In this document: piece after piece, positions 32,256-46,623 of the stretch
How positions within the stretch are numbered: position 1 is the stretch's first letter
Layout of the letters: each line of letters opens with the position of its first letter
Origin: Fen-1245 sp963835535
GTDB lineage: Bacteria > Gemmatimonadota > Gemmatimonadetes > Gemmatimonadales > JACORV01
Direction: 5' to 3'
DNA: 64,000 nucleotides
Assembly: GCA_963835535.1 (NCBI GenBank)
Contig: CAWIFL010000003.1
Coordinates: 1-64,000 of the forward strand
Notes under the pieces: generated by a model
The model's input: only the letters and a program-made list of their open reading frames with translations
Databases searched by the model: none
Told to the model about the DNA's origin: nothing
Translations under genes and position numbers: made by a program

Positions 32256-34817
32256 TCATCGCTGCCACAGGATTCGTGCGTCTTCCAGCGGGATGGCCAC
32301 GCCGTCGCGGTGCGGTATCACCCGCGCCGTATAGTCCGCGGGCGGCCGGGCCGCAGCCACGGCCGCGCTGTACACGTAGCCGCCCGGCGCGCCGGTCGCT
32401 TGGCGAACGCGTTGCATCTCCTGCCGCACCGGGGCGCCGCCGTCCACGCCATCGGCGTAGAGCTCGACTCGCACTGCATCCGGGTCGAGATCGTTCAGAT
32501 AGACTTCGACCTCGAACATGCGCTGCTCCGCGTCGGCTGCAGCCTTCACCTCGCCCAAGCGCACCGTGGCCCACTGCTGTGCCAGACTGCGCTGCCAAGC
32601 GACCAATTGCCGACCGATGGCGCCCTTCCTGGCCGCGCGCCGGCGGTAGGCGGCAGCAGCGGGGAGATAGTGCTGTTCGGCGTATTCGCGCACCGTGCGG
32701 TTGGCGGAGAAGCGCGGCGTCAACCGCGCCATGCTTTCCCGCATCCGCTTGATCCATCCGGTGGGGATGCCGCTCGCGTCTCGCGCATAGAACTCCGGGA
32801 TCACCTCCCGCTCGAGCAGGCCGTAGAGCGCGTCCGCTTCGACCGCGTCCCAGGCGGGATCGTCGCCATGCTCCCGCTCGTCCCCCAACGCCCACCCCAC
32901 GTCAGGCGCGTAGGCTTCCGCCCACCAGCCGTCCAGTTCCGAGAGATTGATGCCTCCGTTGACCAGCACCTTCATGCCGCTCGTTCCGCACGCCTCCCAG
33001 GGTCGCCGTGGCGTGTTGATCCAGACATCCACCCCCTGCACCAGGTGCTCCGTCAACAGCATGTCGTAGTCGCTCAGGAAGACGACGTGGGGTCGGGTCT
33101 CCGGCCGGCGGATGAACCGTATCCATTCCTGGATCAAGGCCTGCCCCGCCCGGTCCTCCGGATGCGCCTTGCCGGCGATGATGAGTTGCACCGGGCGCTC
33201 GGGATCGGCCAGGAGGCGCAGCAAACGCGCCGGATCGTGCAGCAGCAGGTTCGGCCGCTTGTAGGTGGCGAAGCGGCGCGCAAAGCCCAGGGTCAAGGCG
33301 TCGGGATCAAAGAGGTGTTCCGCTTCGCCAGCCGCCTCGGGCGACGCGCCGGAGGCGGTCAGCTGCCGGGACAGTCGTTCGCGCGTGTAGGCAACGAGCG
33401 CCTTGCTGGCGGCGGTGCGAAATCCCCACAGCGTGGCGTCGGAGACGCAACGAATGTCCTGCTCCAGAGTGTCTGTCGTCCCGAGCCAGCGGTTCTTGCT
33501 GCAGGCCTTCGTCCAGAGCTCGTCGGCCGCCGCCGAGTCCCAGCTCGGCACGTGCACGCCGTTGGTCACGTGCGCGACCGGCACCTCGTCCGTTGGCCAG
33601 CGGGGAAAGAGAGGCTGGAAGAGGTGCCGGCTCACCTTCCCGTGTAAGCGACTCACGCCATTGACCGCCCCGCTCCCGCGGACCGCCAGATAGGCCATGT
33701 TGAAGCTTTCCGACGCGTCGTCCGGGTTCTGGCGGCCCAGGGCCAGCAGATCGCGGAGCGGCAGGCCGAGCTTCTGCTCGGCGTACCCGCCGAGGTACTG
33801 CTCGATGAGGGCCGGAGCGAAACGGTCGAAGCCGGCGGCCACGGCCGTGTGGGTGGTGAAGAGGTTCCCCGCCCGCGTCACGGCCAGCGCGACCTCGAAG
33901 GGCTGCCCGGTCTCTTCCATGAAGCTGCGGGCGCGCTCCAGCACGGCAAAGGCCGCATGCCCTTCATTCAGATGACAGACTTCCGGCTGGATGCCGAGCG
34001 CGCGGAGCAGGCGCCATCCGCCGATGCCGAGGAGCAGTTCCTGCTTGAGGCGCAGCTCCGGCCCGCCGCCGTACAACTCGCTGGTGATCCCCCGATGCAC
34101 CGGGACATTCGCCGCGTCATTGCTGTCCAGCAGGTACAGCTTCGCTCTCCCGACCTGGACCTGCCAGGCGCGCAGCCAGACCGAGTAACCGGGCAGGGCG
34201 ATCTCCAACCGCAGCCACTCGCCGTTCGCCTGGCGCAGCGGTGTGATCGGCAACTGTCCGGGGTCGTTGTACGGATACAGGGCCTGTTGCGCTCCGTCCT
34301 TGTCGATCACCTGGCGAAAGTAGCCTTGCTGGTACAGCAGTCCCACGCCGACGACCGGCACGCCCAGATCGCTGGCGGCCTTGAGTTGATCGCCGGCCAC
34401 ATTCCCAAGCCCGCCCGAGTAGATGGGCAGCGCTTCGCTCAACATGAATTCCATGCTGAAATACGCGGCGCAGGTCAGGGGAGAGCGCGGATGCTGTTGC
34501 TGAAACCACGCCGGCGCCTCCGCCGCTTCCCGCCTCTTGCGCACCAGGCCATCAACGTCCTTGCGAAACGTGGGGTCGGCCAACACGCGCTCGATCCGGT
34601 CGCGGGAGACCGTCTGCAGGACCACCCAGGGGTTATGCGTGATGTCCCACAGGTCGGGATCCAGCTGCCGCCACACGGTGTCGGTGGCATGATTCCACGA
34701 CGAGCGCATGTCCAGGGCCAGCTCCGCCAGGGCGTCGGACCCTTGGACTTCCGCGGGTGGACGGCCGCGCCGCGGGCGGCTCACGGGGGTCTGTTTGCTC
34801 GTGGATTGCTTTTTCAA
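32256..34817 (-). CDS. glgP: Alpha-glucan phosphorylase
   Basis: An 853-residue GT35 phosphorylase of the TIGR02094 type, which releases glucose-1-phosphate from glycogen or maltodextrin. It begins with the DUF3417-like N-terminal domain (WNHATDTVWRQLDPDLW). PEVCHLNEGHAAF and GTSGMKVLVNGGINLSELDG, with the PLP-binding Lys, are diagnostic. The start is TTG at 34817 with GGAGGAG correctly placed. It is the last gene of the long leftward sugar operon and supplies G1P for phosphoglucomutase, the gene for which lies 14 kb upstream in the cluster. Confidence 0.93.
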   Translation of the reverse strand: MKKQSTSKQTPVSRPRRGRPPAEVQGSDALAELALDMRSSWNHATDTVWRQLDPDLWDITHNPWVVLQTVSRDRIERVLADPTFRKDVDGLVRKRREAAEAPAWFQQQHPRSPLTCAAYFSMEFMLSEALPIYSGGLGNVAGDQLKAASDLGVPVVGVGLLYQQGYFRQVIDKDGAQQALYPYNDPGQLPITPLRQANGEWLRLEIALPGYSVWLRAWQVQVGRAKLYLLDSNDAANVPVHRGITSELYGGGPELRLKQELLLGIGGWRLLRALGIQPEVCHLNEGHAAFAVLERARSFMEETGQPFEVALAVTRAGNLFTTHTAVAAGFDRFAPALIEQYLGGYAEQKLGLPLRDLLALGRQNPDDASESFNMAYLAVRGSGAVNGVSRLHGKVSRHLFQPLFPRWPTDEVPVAHVTNGVHVPSWDSAAADELWTKACSKNRWLGTTDTLEQDIRCVSDATLWGFRTAASKALVAYTRERLSRQLTASGASPEAAGEAEHLFDPDALTLGFARRFATYKRPNLLLHDPARLLRLLADPERPVQLIIAGKAHPEDRAGQALIQEWIRFIRRPETRPHVVFLSDYDMLLTEHLVQGVDVWINTPRRPWEACGTSGMKVLVNGGINLSELDGWWAEAYAPDVGWALGDEREHGDDPAWDAVEADALYGLLEREVIPEFYARDASGIPTGWIKRMRESMARLTPRFSANRTVREYAEQHYLPAAAAYRRRAARKGAIGRQLVAWQRSLAQQWATVRLGEVKAAADAEQRMFEVEVYLNDLDPDAVRVELYADGVDGGAPVRQEMQRVRQATGAPGGYVYSAAVAAARPPADYTARVIPHRDGVAIPLEDARILWQR

Positions 34818-34914
34818 GGCTCCTCCGCTTCCGCTCGCGCTCAGTCGCGCCGGGCGTGGATGAGATTGGCCAGCAGCAGAGCACTGCGAGGCCTGCGGCG
34901 GGCGTTGTGTTCAC

Positions 34915-35727
34915 TCATGCCTTCGGCCCGGCCGCTTCGTCGATGCCAAGCGTGCCCTCGGCGGCAATCCTGCCGGCCGCCGTGGGCTTCCCTCTGAGGA
35001 TCCACTCGAAGGCCACCCCGATCATTGCGCCCGCGAGAGGCCCGACGACGTAGATCCAACTCGTGTGGAGGGCGCCGCGCACCAGATCCGGCGCCAGGGA
35101 ACGCACCGGGTTCATCGACGCGCCGCTCACCGGCGCCGCCCACAGTCCCGCCAGAGCGATGTACCCGCCCACGGCGATGGCGCCGTTCGTGCCGATGTTC
35201 CGCGCGCCGGACGCCGTACCCAGGATCGTGTTCACCAGCCCCGCGGTCAGCACCACCTCCATGGCCAGCGCCGTCCCACTGCTCACACCACTCCCCGGCA
35301 GCGTCGCGCCGAGCGCGCCCACCGTCCCGAACAGGGTCCGGAGGAACAGGGCCGCCCCGATGCCCCCGACCATCTGGGCCGCGAGATAGCCCGGCACTCG
35401 CTTCCACGGGAAGTTGCGCCGCACCGCGAACGCCAGCGTGACCGCCGGATTCAGGTGGGCCCCGCTCACCGAGCCCATGAAGTAGATGATCGCCATCACC
35501 ATGATCCCCGGCGCCACCACCATCATGGCGAGGGTGACCCGGCCCCCGCTCAGCGCTCCCACGACGCCGCCACCGGCAGCGACCAGCACCAGCAGGAACG
35601 TGCCCCAGGTCTCCGCGAAGACGCGGCGCCACTCGAGGGAGGGATCGGAGAAATCGCGTGCCGATCGCCGCTGGACCACGAGTTGCTGCTGCGACGCGTC
35701 GGGCCAGCCCTGGTCGAGTGATTCCAT
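34915..35727 (-). CDS. Aquaporin/MIP family channel
   Basis: A 270-residue six-helix MIP protein. The first pore motif is GAHLNPAVT. The second is GASMNPVRSLAP, where the usual NPA has become NPV. A hydrophilic tail of about 35 residues precedes helix 1. Start ATG 35727 follows GGAGG. It may conduct water, glycerol or undissociated acid; the sequence does not say which. It lies between a membrane protein and the phosphorylase in the sugar operon. Confidence 0.88.
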   Translation of the reverse strand: MESLDQGWPDASQQQLVVQRRSARDFSDPSLEWRRVFAETWGTFLLVLVAAGGGVVGALSGGRVTLAMMVVAPGIMVMAIIYFMGSVSGAHLNPAVTLAFAVRRNFPWKRVPGYLAAQMVGGIGAALFLRTLFGTVGALGATLPGSGVSSGTALAMEVVLTAGLVNTILGTASGARNIGTNGAIAVGGYIALAGLWAAPVSGASMNPVRSLAPDLVRGALHTSWIYVVGPLAGAMIGVAFEWILRGKPTAAGRIAAEGTLGIDEAAGPKA

Positions 35728-35759
35728 TTCCGCCTCCCGATCAATCCGCGATCCAGCCC

Positions 35760-36362
35760 TCAACCCTTCCCTTGCCGGATGACTTCGACCGGCATCCGGC
35801 CAAGCTTCGTGTAAATCCGGCCCCTCCGGCGCAACGGCCACCAATCGTAGAGATAGATCTGCATCGGCCGCCACATCGCGACCCAGCCTGCGATCGTCAG
35901 GCTCTCGCGCAGCATGCCGGCCCAGGTGCCCGCCTCACCGGGCAGCAGCGTCCTGATGACGAGGAGGCAGGCGGCGAGGAACACCAACCCGATGACCAGA
36001 CTGGTCCGGCCTTGTTTCATCAGGCGACTGAACTCCAAGGCGGTCAGTGTGGCGCGGTGGGCGAAGTAGTTGTGCACGGCTTGCCGGACCAGCTCGTTGG
36101 GATCCTCGGCCGGCCACTGCTCCAGGTAGATGCGCAGCTTCACCGGTGCGCCGGGCGGAAACTCCTGCGCCCAGCTCATGATGAATTCGTCCGCATCGCG
36201 GTCGAGGTCCTTCTCGACGAACGGGGAAGGATCCATCGAGTTGAAGAGCTGGCTCGTGTCCCGCAGCTTCAGCTCGATGCTGTGCGAGTGTCCCGGGCCC
36301 GCCGCCGCTTTGCCCGGCGAGAGGAAGCGCCTGAGAGAGCCTCCAGGGGACTTGGGTGGCAC
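35760..36362 (-). CDS. Hypothetical membrane-associated protein
   Basis: A 200-residue protein. The N-terminal 100 residues are hydrophilic (with PFVEKDLDRDADEFIMSWAQ); one or two hydrophobic helices follow (TSLVIGLVFLAACLLVIRTL, and a weaker LTIAGWVAMWRPMQIYLY). GTG start overlaps the PPK2 stop by one base, so the two are coupled. I do not know the family; the pattern is common near PPK2 and phosphoketolase genes in my reading of this cluster type, but that is inference. Confidence 0.7.
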   Translation of the reverse strand: MPPKSPGGSLRRFLSPGKAAAGPGHSHSIELKLRDTSQLFNSMDPSPFVEKDLDRDADEFIMSWAQEFPPGAPVKLRIYLEQWPAEDPNELVRQAVHNYFAHRATLTALEFSRLMKQGRTSLVIGLVFLAACLLVIRTLLPGEAGTWAGMLRESLTIAGWVAMWRPMQIYLYDWWPLRRRGRIYTKLGRMPVEVIRQGKG

Positions 36363-37267
36363 TAGACGCGGTCTCCCGTGAGCTGTTTGCGGATGGAGGC
36401 CAATTCCCGCCGACGTTTCGCCGTGGTCCGGGGATAGGCCATCTTGAGGTCACCGAGCGCATCGAGGACGATCCGGGAGACGATCAACCGCGCATTGTCC
36501 TTGTCATCGGCCGGTACGACGTACCACGGCGCGTGACCGGTGCTGGTCGCGCTCAGGCAGGCCTCATACGCCGCCACGTACTGGTTCCAGTAGCTCCGCT
36601 CGTGAATGTCCGAGAGGCTGAACTTCCAGTTCTTGTCCGGCTCGTCGATGCGCTCGAGGAATCGCTTGCGCTGCTCTGCTTTCGACAGGTGAAGGAAGAT
36701 CTTGACGATCCGGGTGCCGTTGCGGTGGAGATGCTTCTCCAAGTCCACGATGGAACGATAGCGCTCCTTCCAGATGGTCTTCTGGTCGAGCAGGTCATCC
36801 GGGAGCCCCTGGGCGCGGAGCAGTTCCGGGTGGACTCGGACGACGAGCACGTCCTCGTAGTAGGAACGATTGAAGATGCCGATCCGCCCGCGTTCGGGCA
36901 GACGGCGGGTCGTGCGCCAGAGAAAGTCGTGCTCCAGCTCCTCGGCACTCGGCTGCTTGAAGCTGAAGACCTCGCAGCCCTGGGGATTGACTCCGGACAT
37001 GACGTGCCGGACGGCGCCGTCCTTGCCGGCCGCGTCCATCCCCTGGAAGATCAGCAGCAACGCATGGCGATTGGACGCGTAGAGCAGACGTTGTAGCGCG
37101 CTCAGCTCCTCGACGTGTCGTCCCAGGAGCTCGTGATACCGCTGCTTCGACCTGCAATAGGGCTTCACCCGCGTCGGCCACTCTCCGAGCCTGACCTTCG
37201 CCCCGGCCCGTACGCGGAAGTCCTTGGACTTGATCTTCATCGCCACCGCCTCTGCTGTGTCAGCCAC
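36362..37267 (-). CDS. ppk2: Polyphosphate kinase 2
   Basis: A 301-residue PPK2-family kinase, which transfers phosphate between polyphosphate and nucleotides. Walker A is FQGMDAAGKDG, the lid and Walker B appear as GIFNRSYYEDVLVVRV, and KNWKFSLSDIHERSYW and YVVPADDKDNARL are characteristic. It is the usual short single-domain form. It lies 15 bases after the P-type ATPase gene in the operon. It would buffer ATP or ADP levels in parallel with the acetate kinase. Confidence 0.93.
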   Translation of the reverse strand: MADTAEAVAMKIKSKDFRVRAGAKVRLGEWPTRVKPYCRSKQRYHELLGRHVEELSALQRLLYASNRHALLLIFQGMDAAGKDGAVRHVMSGVNPQGCEVFSFKQPSAEELEHDFLWRTTRRLPERGRIGIFNRSYYEDVLVVRVHPELLRAQGLPDDLLDQKTIWKERYRSIVDLEKHLHRNGTRIVKIFLHLSKAEQRKRFLERIDEPDKNWKFSLSDIHERSYWNQYVAAYEACLSATSTGHAPWYVVPADDKDNARLIVSRIVLDALGDLKMAYPRTTAKRRRELASIRKQLTGDRV

Positions 37268-37282
37268 GTTGGTCGGGTGTGT

Positions 37283-39903
<2,621 letters not shown>

Positions 39904-39907
<4 letters not shown>

Positions 39908-42273
39908 GGCGCAGTGCTCCACTTCCAGTTGCGGATCTCCGGCATGTCTTCGCCGTTCGTGTCGATGTACTGCTTGTGCTCGATCAGCTTGTCCTTGAGC
40001 TGCTGCTTCAGGTAGACGCCCTTGTCGCCGGTCCGGGGCAGGCGGTCGATCGCATCCATCACGAGGTGGAAGCGGTCCAGCTCGTTCAGCACCGTCATGT
40101 CGAAGGGCGTGGTGATGGTGCCCTCTTCCTTGTAGCCGCGGACGTGGATGTTGTCGTGGTTGGTGCGGCGGTAGGTCAGCCGGTGGATCAACCACGGGTA
40201 GGCATGGAAGGCGAAGATGACCGGCTTGTCCCTGGTGAAGAGGTCGTCGAAATCGCCGTCGCTCAACCCGTGCGGGTGCTCGGATTGCGGCTGCAGCTTC
40301 ATGAGGTCCACGACGTTGACCACCCGGATCCTGAGGTCGGGCAGGTGCTCGCGCAGGATGGAGACGGCGGCGAGCGTCTCGAGCGTCGGCACGTCGCCGC
40401 AACAGGCCATGACCACGTCCGGCGCCACGTTCTGGTCGTTGCTGGCCCACTGCCAGATGCCGATGCCCTCGGTGCAGTGCCTGACGGCGGCGTCCATCGT
40501 CAGCCACTGCGGCGCCGGGTGCTTGCCCGCGATCACGACGTTGACGTAGTGGCGGCTGCGCAGACAGTGGTCCATCACCGACAGGAGGCAGTTGGCATCC
40601 GGCGGAAGGTAGACCCGCACGACCTCGGCCTTCTTGTTCACCACGTGGTCGATGAAGCCGGGGTCCTGGTGCGTGAAGCCGTTGTGGTCCTGGCGCCAGA
40701 CGTGCGAGGCCAGCAGGTAGTTGAGCGAGGCGATCTTCCGCCGCCACGGCAGGTGCGCCGTGACCTTCAGCCACTTGGCGTGCTGGTTGAACATCGAATC
40801 GACGATGTGGATGAACGCCTCGTAGCAGTTGAAGAGCCCATGCCGCCCGGTGAGCAGGTAGCCCTCGAGCCAGCCCTCGCATTGGTGCTCGCTGAGCATC
40901 TCCATCACGCGCCCAGTGGGTGCGAGGAACTCGTCGTTCGGCACCGTCGCAGCGTCCCATTGGCGTTGGGTCACTTCGAACAGGGCCTCCAGGCCGTTGG
41001 ACAGCGTCTCGTCGGGGCCGAAGACCCGGAAATTCCGCTGCTCACCGTTCAGCTTCTCCACGTCGCGCAGGAAGCGCCCGAGTACGTGTGTGTCGCCGAT
41101 GCCGCGCGCACCCGGAGCGGGCACGGCGGCCGCGTAGTCGCGGAAGTCCGGCATCCGCAGGTCGCGAAGCAGCATGCCTCCGTTGGCGTGGGGATTGGCG
41201 CCCATGCGTCGTTCGCCCTTGGGCGCAAGTTCGGCCAGCTCCGGCATCAGGCGGCCCCGCCCGTCGAACAACTCCGCCGGCCGGTAGCTCCTCAGCCACT
41301 CTTCCAGCAGCTCGAGGTGTCCGGGATGCGTGGCCGGGTCGGAGATCGGCACCTGGTGCGCCCGGAAGGTGCCTTCGACCTGCAGGCCATCGACCACCTT
41401 CGGCCCCGTCCAGCCCTTGGGTGAATTGAGGACGATCATCGGCCAGCGCGGACGCGCGAAGTGGCCGCGGCCGCGGGCGTCCTGCTGGATCTGCCTGATC
41501 TGCTCCACCGCCGTGTCGAGCGTCGCGGCCATGGCTTCATGCATCGGTCCGGGCTCGTGGCCCTCGACGAAGTGGGGCGTCCACCCGTAGCCACGGAGCA
41601 GCTGTTCCAGTTCCTCATGCTCGATGCGGGCCAGGATGGTCGGGTTGGAGATCTTGTAGCCGTTCAAGTGCAGGATCGGCAGCACCGCGCCGTCGGTCAC
41701 CGGATCGAGGAACTTGTTCGAGTGCCACGCGGTGGCCAGCGGACCCGTCTCCGCCTCGCCATCGCCGACCACACAGGCGACGATGAGATCGGGGTTGTCG
41801 AACACGGCCCCGAACGAATGGCTGAGCGAGTAGCCCAGCTCGCCCCCCTCGTGAATCGAGCCCGGGCACTCCGGCGACGCGTGGCTGGGGATGCCTCCCG
41901 GAAACGAGAACTGAAGGAAGAGCTTCCGCAGCCCCGCCTCATCCTGGCTGATGTCGGGATAGATCTCGCTGTACGTGCCCTCGAGGTACGTGTTGGCCAC
42001 GACGGCCGGGCCGCCGTGCCCGGGGCCGGAGACGTAGATCATGTCGAGGTCGTACTTCTTGATGACCCGGTTCAGGTGCACGTAGATGAAGTTCTGCCCC
42101 GGCGTGGTGCCCCAGTGTCCCAGGAGCATGTGCTTCACATCCGCGAGCGCCAGCGGCCGCTTGAGCAGCGGATTGTCGTACAGGTAGATCTGGCCGACCG
42201 CCAGATAGTTGGCGGCCCGCCAGTAGGCATCCATCTTCTGGAGCAGTTCCGGGGAAAGCGTTCGTGGCTCCAT
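39904..42273 (-). CDS. xfp: Xylulose-5-P/fructose-6-P phosphoketolase
   Basis: A 789-residue thiamine-diphosphate enzyme that cleaves F6P or X5P to acetyl-phosphate plus E4P or G3P. It has the TPP segment VVGDGEAETGPLATAWHSNK, the phosphoketolase starts GHWGTTPGQNF and YVSGPGHGGP, and DHNGFTHQDPGF and VRGYKEEGTITTPFDM. Length is normal. Start ATG 42273 follows GAGGAG and lies two bases after acetate kinase. It feeds acetyl-phosphate straight to that enzyme. Confidence 0.96.
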
Positions 42274-42275
42274 CG

Positions 42276-43484
42276 TCAATGCTCCTCGTTGCAGCCAATG
42301 CCGAGCACGCGGCATACCGTCTCGGCGATCATGCGTTCCTCGTCCGTATGCATGACGCGGACGGCGACCGGGCCGGCCGCCGTGGAGATCACGCCCTCAT
42401 TCGCGGCGTTGCGCTTCGCATCGAGCCGGATCCCCAGGAATTCCAGCCCGGCGCAAATCCGGCCCCGGACTACGGGCGCCTGTTCGCCGATGCCGCCCGC
42501 GAACACCAGGGTGTCCAGTCCACCCAGCGCCGCCGCGAAGGCGCCGATCCATTTCTTGACCTGGTAGCAGAACAGCGCGACGGCGTCAGCCGCCCGTCCG
42601 TCCTGCGCTTCGCGGTCGAGCAGTTCGCGCATGTCGGAACTGGTCTCCGACACGCCGAGCAGCCCGGACCGGAAATTGACCATCTCGTTGAATTGCTTCG
42701 CGCTCATGTGTTCGGTACGTACCAGGTACCACACCAGTCCCGGATCGAGGTCGCCGGAGCGGGTGCTCATCGGGACTCCGGCTGCCGGTGTGAGACTCAT
42801 GCTGGTGTCCACCGAGCTGCCGTGGTGCACCGCCGCCAGGCTCGCGCCACTGCCGAGGTGGGCGAGGATGACCCGGCCCTGTGCCGCTTCCGCTCCGGCC
42901 AGGCGGGCCAGCTCTCCCATGAGGAACGCATACGACAGCCCGTGAAAGCCGTACCGCCGCACTCCCCGCGCCTCGTAGCGGCGCGGGATCGGCAGGAGCC
43001 GCGCCACGCGCGGCAGGTCGTGGTGAAACGCCGTGTCGAAACACGCCACCTGGGGCAGGTCTGGAAACCGGTGGTGAAACGCCTCGGTCAAGAGGATCTC
43101 CTCCGGCAGATGCTCGGGATCGAATGGACTGAGGTCGTGCAGCTCCTGGACCATTTCCGCAGTGATGCGCTGCGGCTCGCTGTACTTCGGCCCGCCGTGC
43201 ACCACGCGATGCCCTACCGCGGTCAAGGTCTCACGCCTGCTGCGTTCCTCGATCCAGTCCATCAGCGCGCCCGCCGCCACCACGTGATCCGGCGCCGTGA
43301 CTGAACGCGAGAAGTTGTCCTCAGGGTTCACGCCCTTCACCCGCAAGGTGGCCTCCGGCGATCCGATCCGCTCGATCTCGCCGTCCAGCATCCGTCGGAG
43401 CGCTTCCCCGGCCTCGAACACCGCGAACTTGATGCTCGACGAGCCGCCATTGATCGTCAGGATGCGTGGGCTAGCTGGTTTCAT
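42276..43484 (-). CDS. ackA: Acetate kinase
   Basis: A 402-residue acetate kinase making ATP from acetyl-phosphate. The family pieces are ILTINGGSSSIKFAVFE at the start, VHGGPKYSEP, FDTAFH, RYGFHGLSY, LAHLGSGASLAAV, MSTRSGDLDPG and VFAGGIGE. I chose ATG 43484, which has GAGG at the right distance; an in-frame ATG at 43502 is possible. It stands directly before phosphoketolase. Confidence 0.95.
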   Translation of the reverse strand: MKPASPRILTINGGSSSIKFAVFEAGEALRRMLDGEIERIGSPEATLRVKGVNPEDNFSRSVTAPDHVVAAGALMDWIEERSRRETLTAVGHRVVHGGPKYSEPQRITAEMVQELHDLSPFDPEHLPEEILLTEAFHHRFPDLPQVACFDTAFHHDLPRVARLLPIPRRYEARGVRRYGFHGLSYAFLMGELARLAGAEAAQGRVILAHLGSGASLAAVHHGSSVDTSMSLTPAAGVPMSTRSGDLDPGLVWYLVRTEHMSAKQFNEMVNFRSGLLGVSETSSDMRELLDREAQDGRAADAVALFCYQVKKWIGAFAAALGGLDTLVFAGGIGEQAPVVRGRICAGLEFLGIRLDAKRNAANEGVISTAAGPVAVRVMHTDEERMIAETVCRVLGIGCNEEH

Positions 43485-43517
43485 GGATGACATCCTCGTC
43501 ATTCGGCGCAGGCGGGG

Positions 43518-45172
<1,655 letters not shown>

Positions 45173-45176
<4 letters not shown>

Positions 45177-46279
45177 GGCGCACCCGCACTGGCGCGATCC
45201 CGCGGCGCGAGTGTCGCGCGCTTCGCGGCCAGACGATCGAGAAGATCCTTCCAGGACTTGTCGAACGACGCGGTGCCCTCGCGCTGCAGCCGGGCGGCAA
45301 GCGCCGCATCGTCCACGCCGGCCCGCGTGAACTCGGCGAGCACCGCTTCGGCGTCGCCGCCATCAGGGGACAGCACCCCCCGCACCCGGCCGTGATCGGC
45401 GAAGGCCACGAGGGTCTTTTCGGGGATCGTATTGATCGTGTCTGGAGCCGCAAGCGCCTCGACGTAAAGGGTGTCCGGCGCATCGGGATCCTTGGTGCCG
45501 GTGCTGGCCCAGAGGAGGCGCTGCGGCCGGGCGCCGGCGGCCGCGAGCTTGCGCCAGCGCGGCGACGCCAGCACGTCGCGGTAGGCCTTGTACGTGCGCC
45601 GGGCGATGGCGATCCCCAGGCGATTGCGGAGCGCCGGCGGCACGGCGTCGTGCACCGCCACGTCCCAGCGGCTGACGAAGACCGAGGCAACCGAACCAAT
45701 CCGCGGATCGAGGCCCGCCGCGATGCGCCGTTCGATGCCCCGCTGGTAGGCGTCGGCCGCCGCGACGTACTGCGCCGCGGAGAACAGCAGCGTCACGTTG
45801 ACCGGCACGCCGCCGAAGATCGACTCCTCGATGGCCGGAACGCCTTCGGGCGTGCCCGGAATCTTGATGAAGAGATTCGGACGTTGGGCACGGCCGTGCA
45901 GCTCGGCCGCCGCCCGTATGGTGCCGGCGGTGTCGTTGGCCAGGAGCGGCGACACCTCCAGCGACACCCAGCCGTCCACGCCGCCGGTGCCGTCGTGGAC
46001 GGGGTGGAAAAGGTCGGCGGCGCGCCCCAGGTCCTCGATCGCGAGCTCGAAGAACAGCATCTCGCCCGACTTGCCCTGCGCCGCCTTGCGGCGGATGGCG
46101 TCGTCGTACAGGTCGCCCGTCTTGAGCGCGTGATCGAAGATCGTGGGATTGGAGGTCAGTCCGGTGACCGACAGCTCGTCGACGTAGCGTCGCAGGGTGC
46201 CGTCGTCCAGGATGCCGCGGGTGATGTTGTCGAGCCACAGGCTCTGGCCGAGTTCGTGCAACTGCCGGGTCGCCTTCAT
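45173..46279 (-). CDS. tal: Transaldolase
   Basis: A 368-residue transaldolase of the long bacterial type. LWLDNITRGILDDGTLRRYV, VTGLTSNPTIFDHAL, and NLFIKIPGTPEG with the Schiff-base Lys are typical; LLWASTGTKDP comes near the end. Start ATG 46279 has GGAG six bases upstream; ATG 46297 is an alternative. It heads the run of sugar genes that ends at the phosphorylase and rebuilds F6P from E4P-derived sugars. Confidence 0.93.
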
Positions 46280-46623
46280 GGTCACTCCGATGGCCACGCG
46301 TCGCTATCGCCCGCGTGCGCTCGCTCCAGGTTACGGGCTCCTCGTCCGGCGCGTTCTCCGGAGCGAGTGATGCAAGCGTGGGGCGATGGGCCCCACGCTC
46401 GCCGATGCCGTCCTCCAACCGCAGGACGCGGGTTCACCTCACCGCTGCCATGCCCCCATGATCAACCAGAGGAACGCGATGATCAGCACGACCCAGACGA
46501 CGTCGCCGCCCCATCCCCAGGCGTGATGGTCGAACGTCGAGGGCCGTGCCCTGCGTGGCGGTGCGGTTCAACTCGTCATGTCGTCGTCCGCGGGCGTGGC
46601 TCGTGGCGGCGACGGCGCTGCAC
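46280..46623. other. Intergenic region, possible micro-ORF
   Basis: Between the HAD gene and transaldolase. On the minus strand a short frame ending at 46439 reads FDHHAWGWGGDVVWVV then LIIAFLWLIMGAWQR, like a one-helix membrane peptide, but no ATG, GTG or TTG precedes it in frame. It probably also holds the promoter of the transaldolase-led operon, which I could not locate. Confidence 0.35.
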
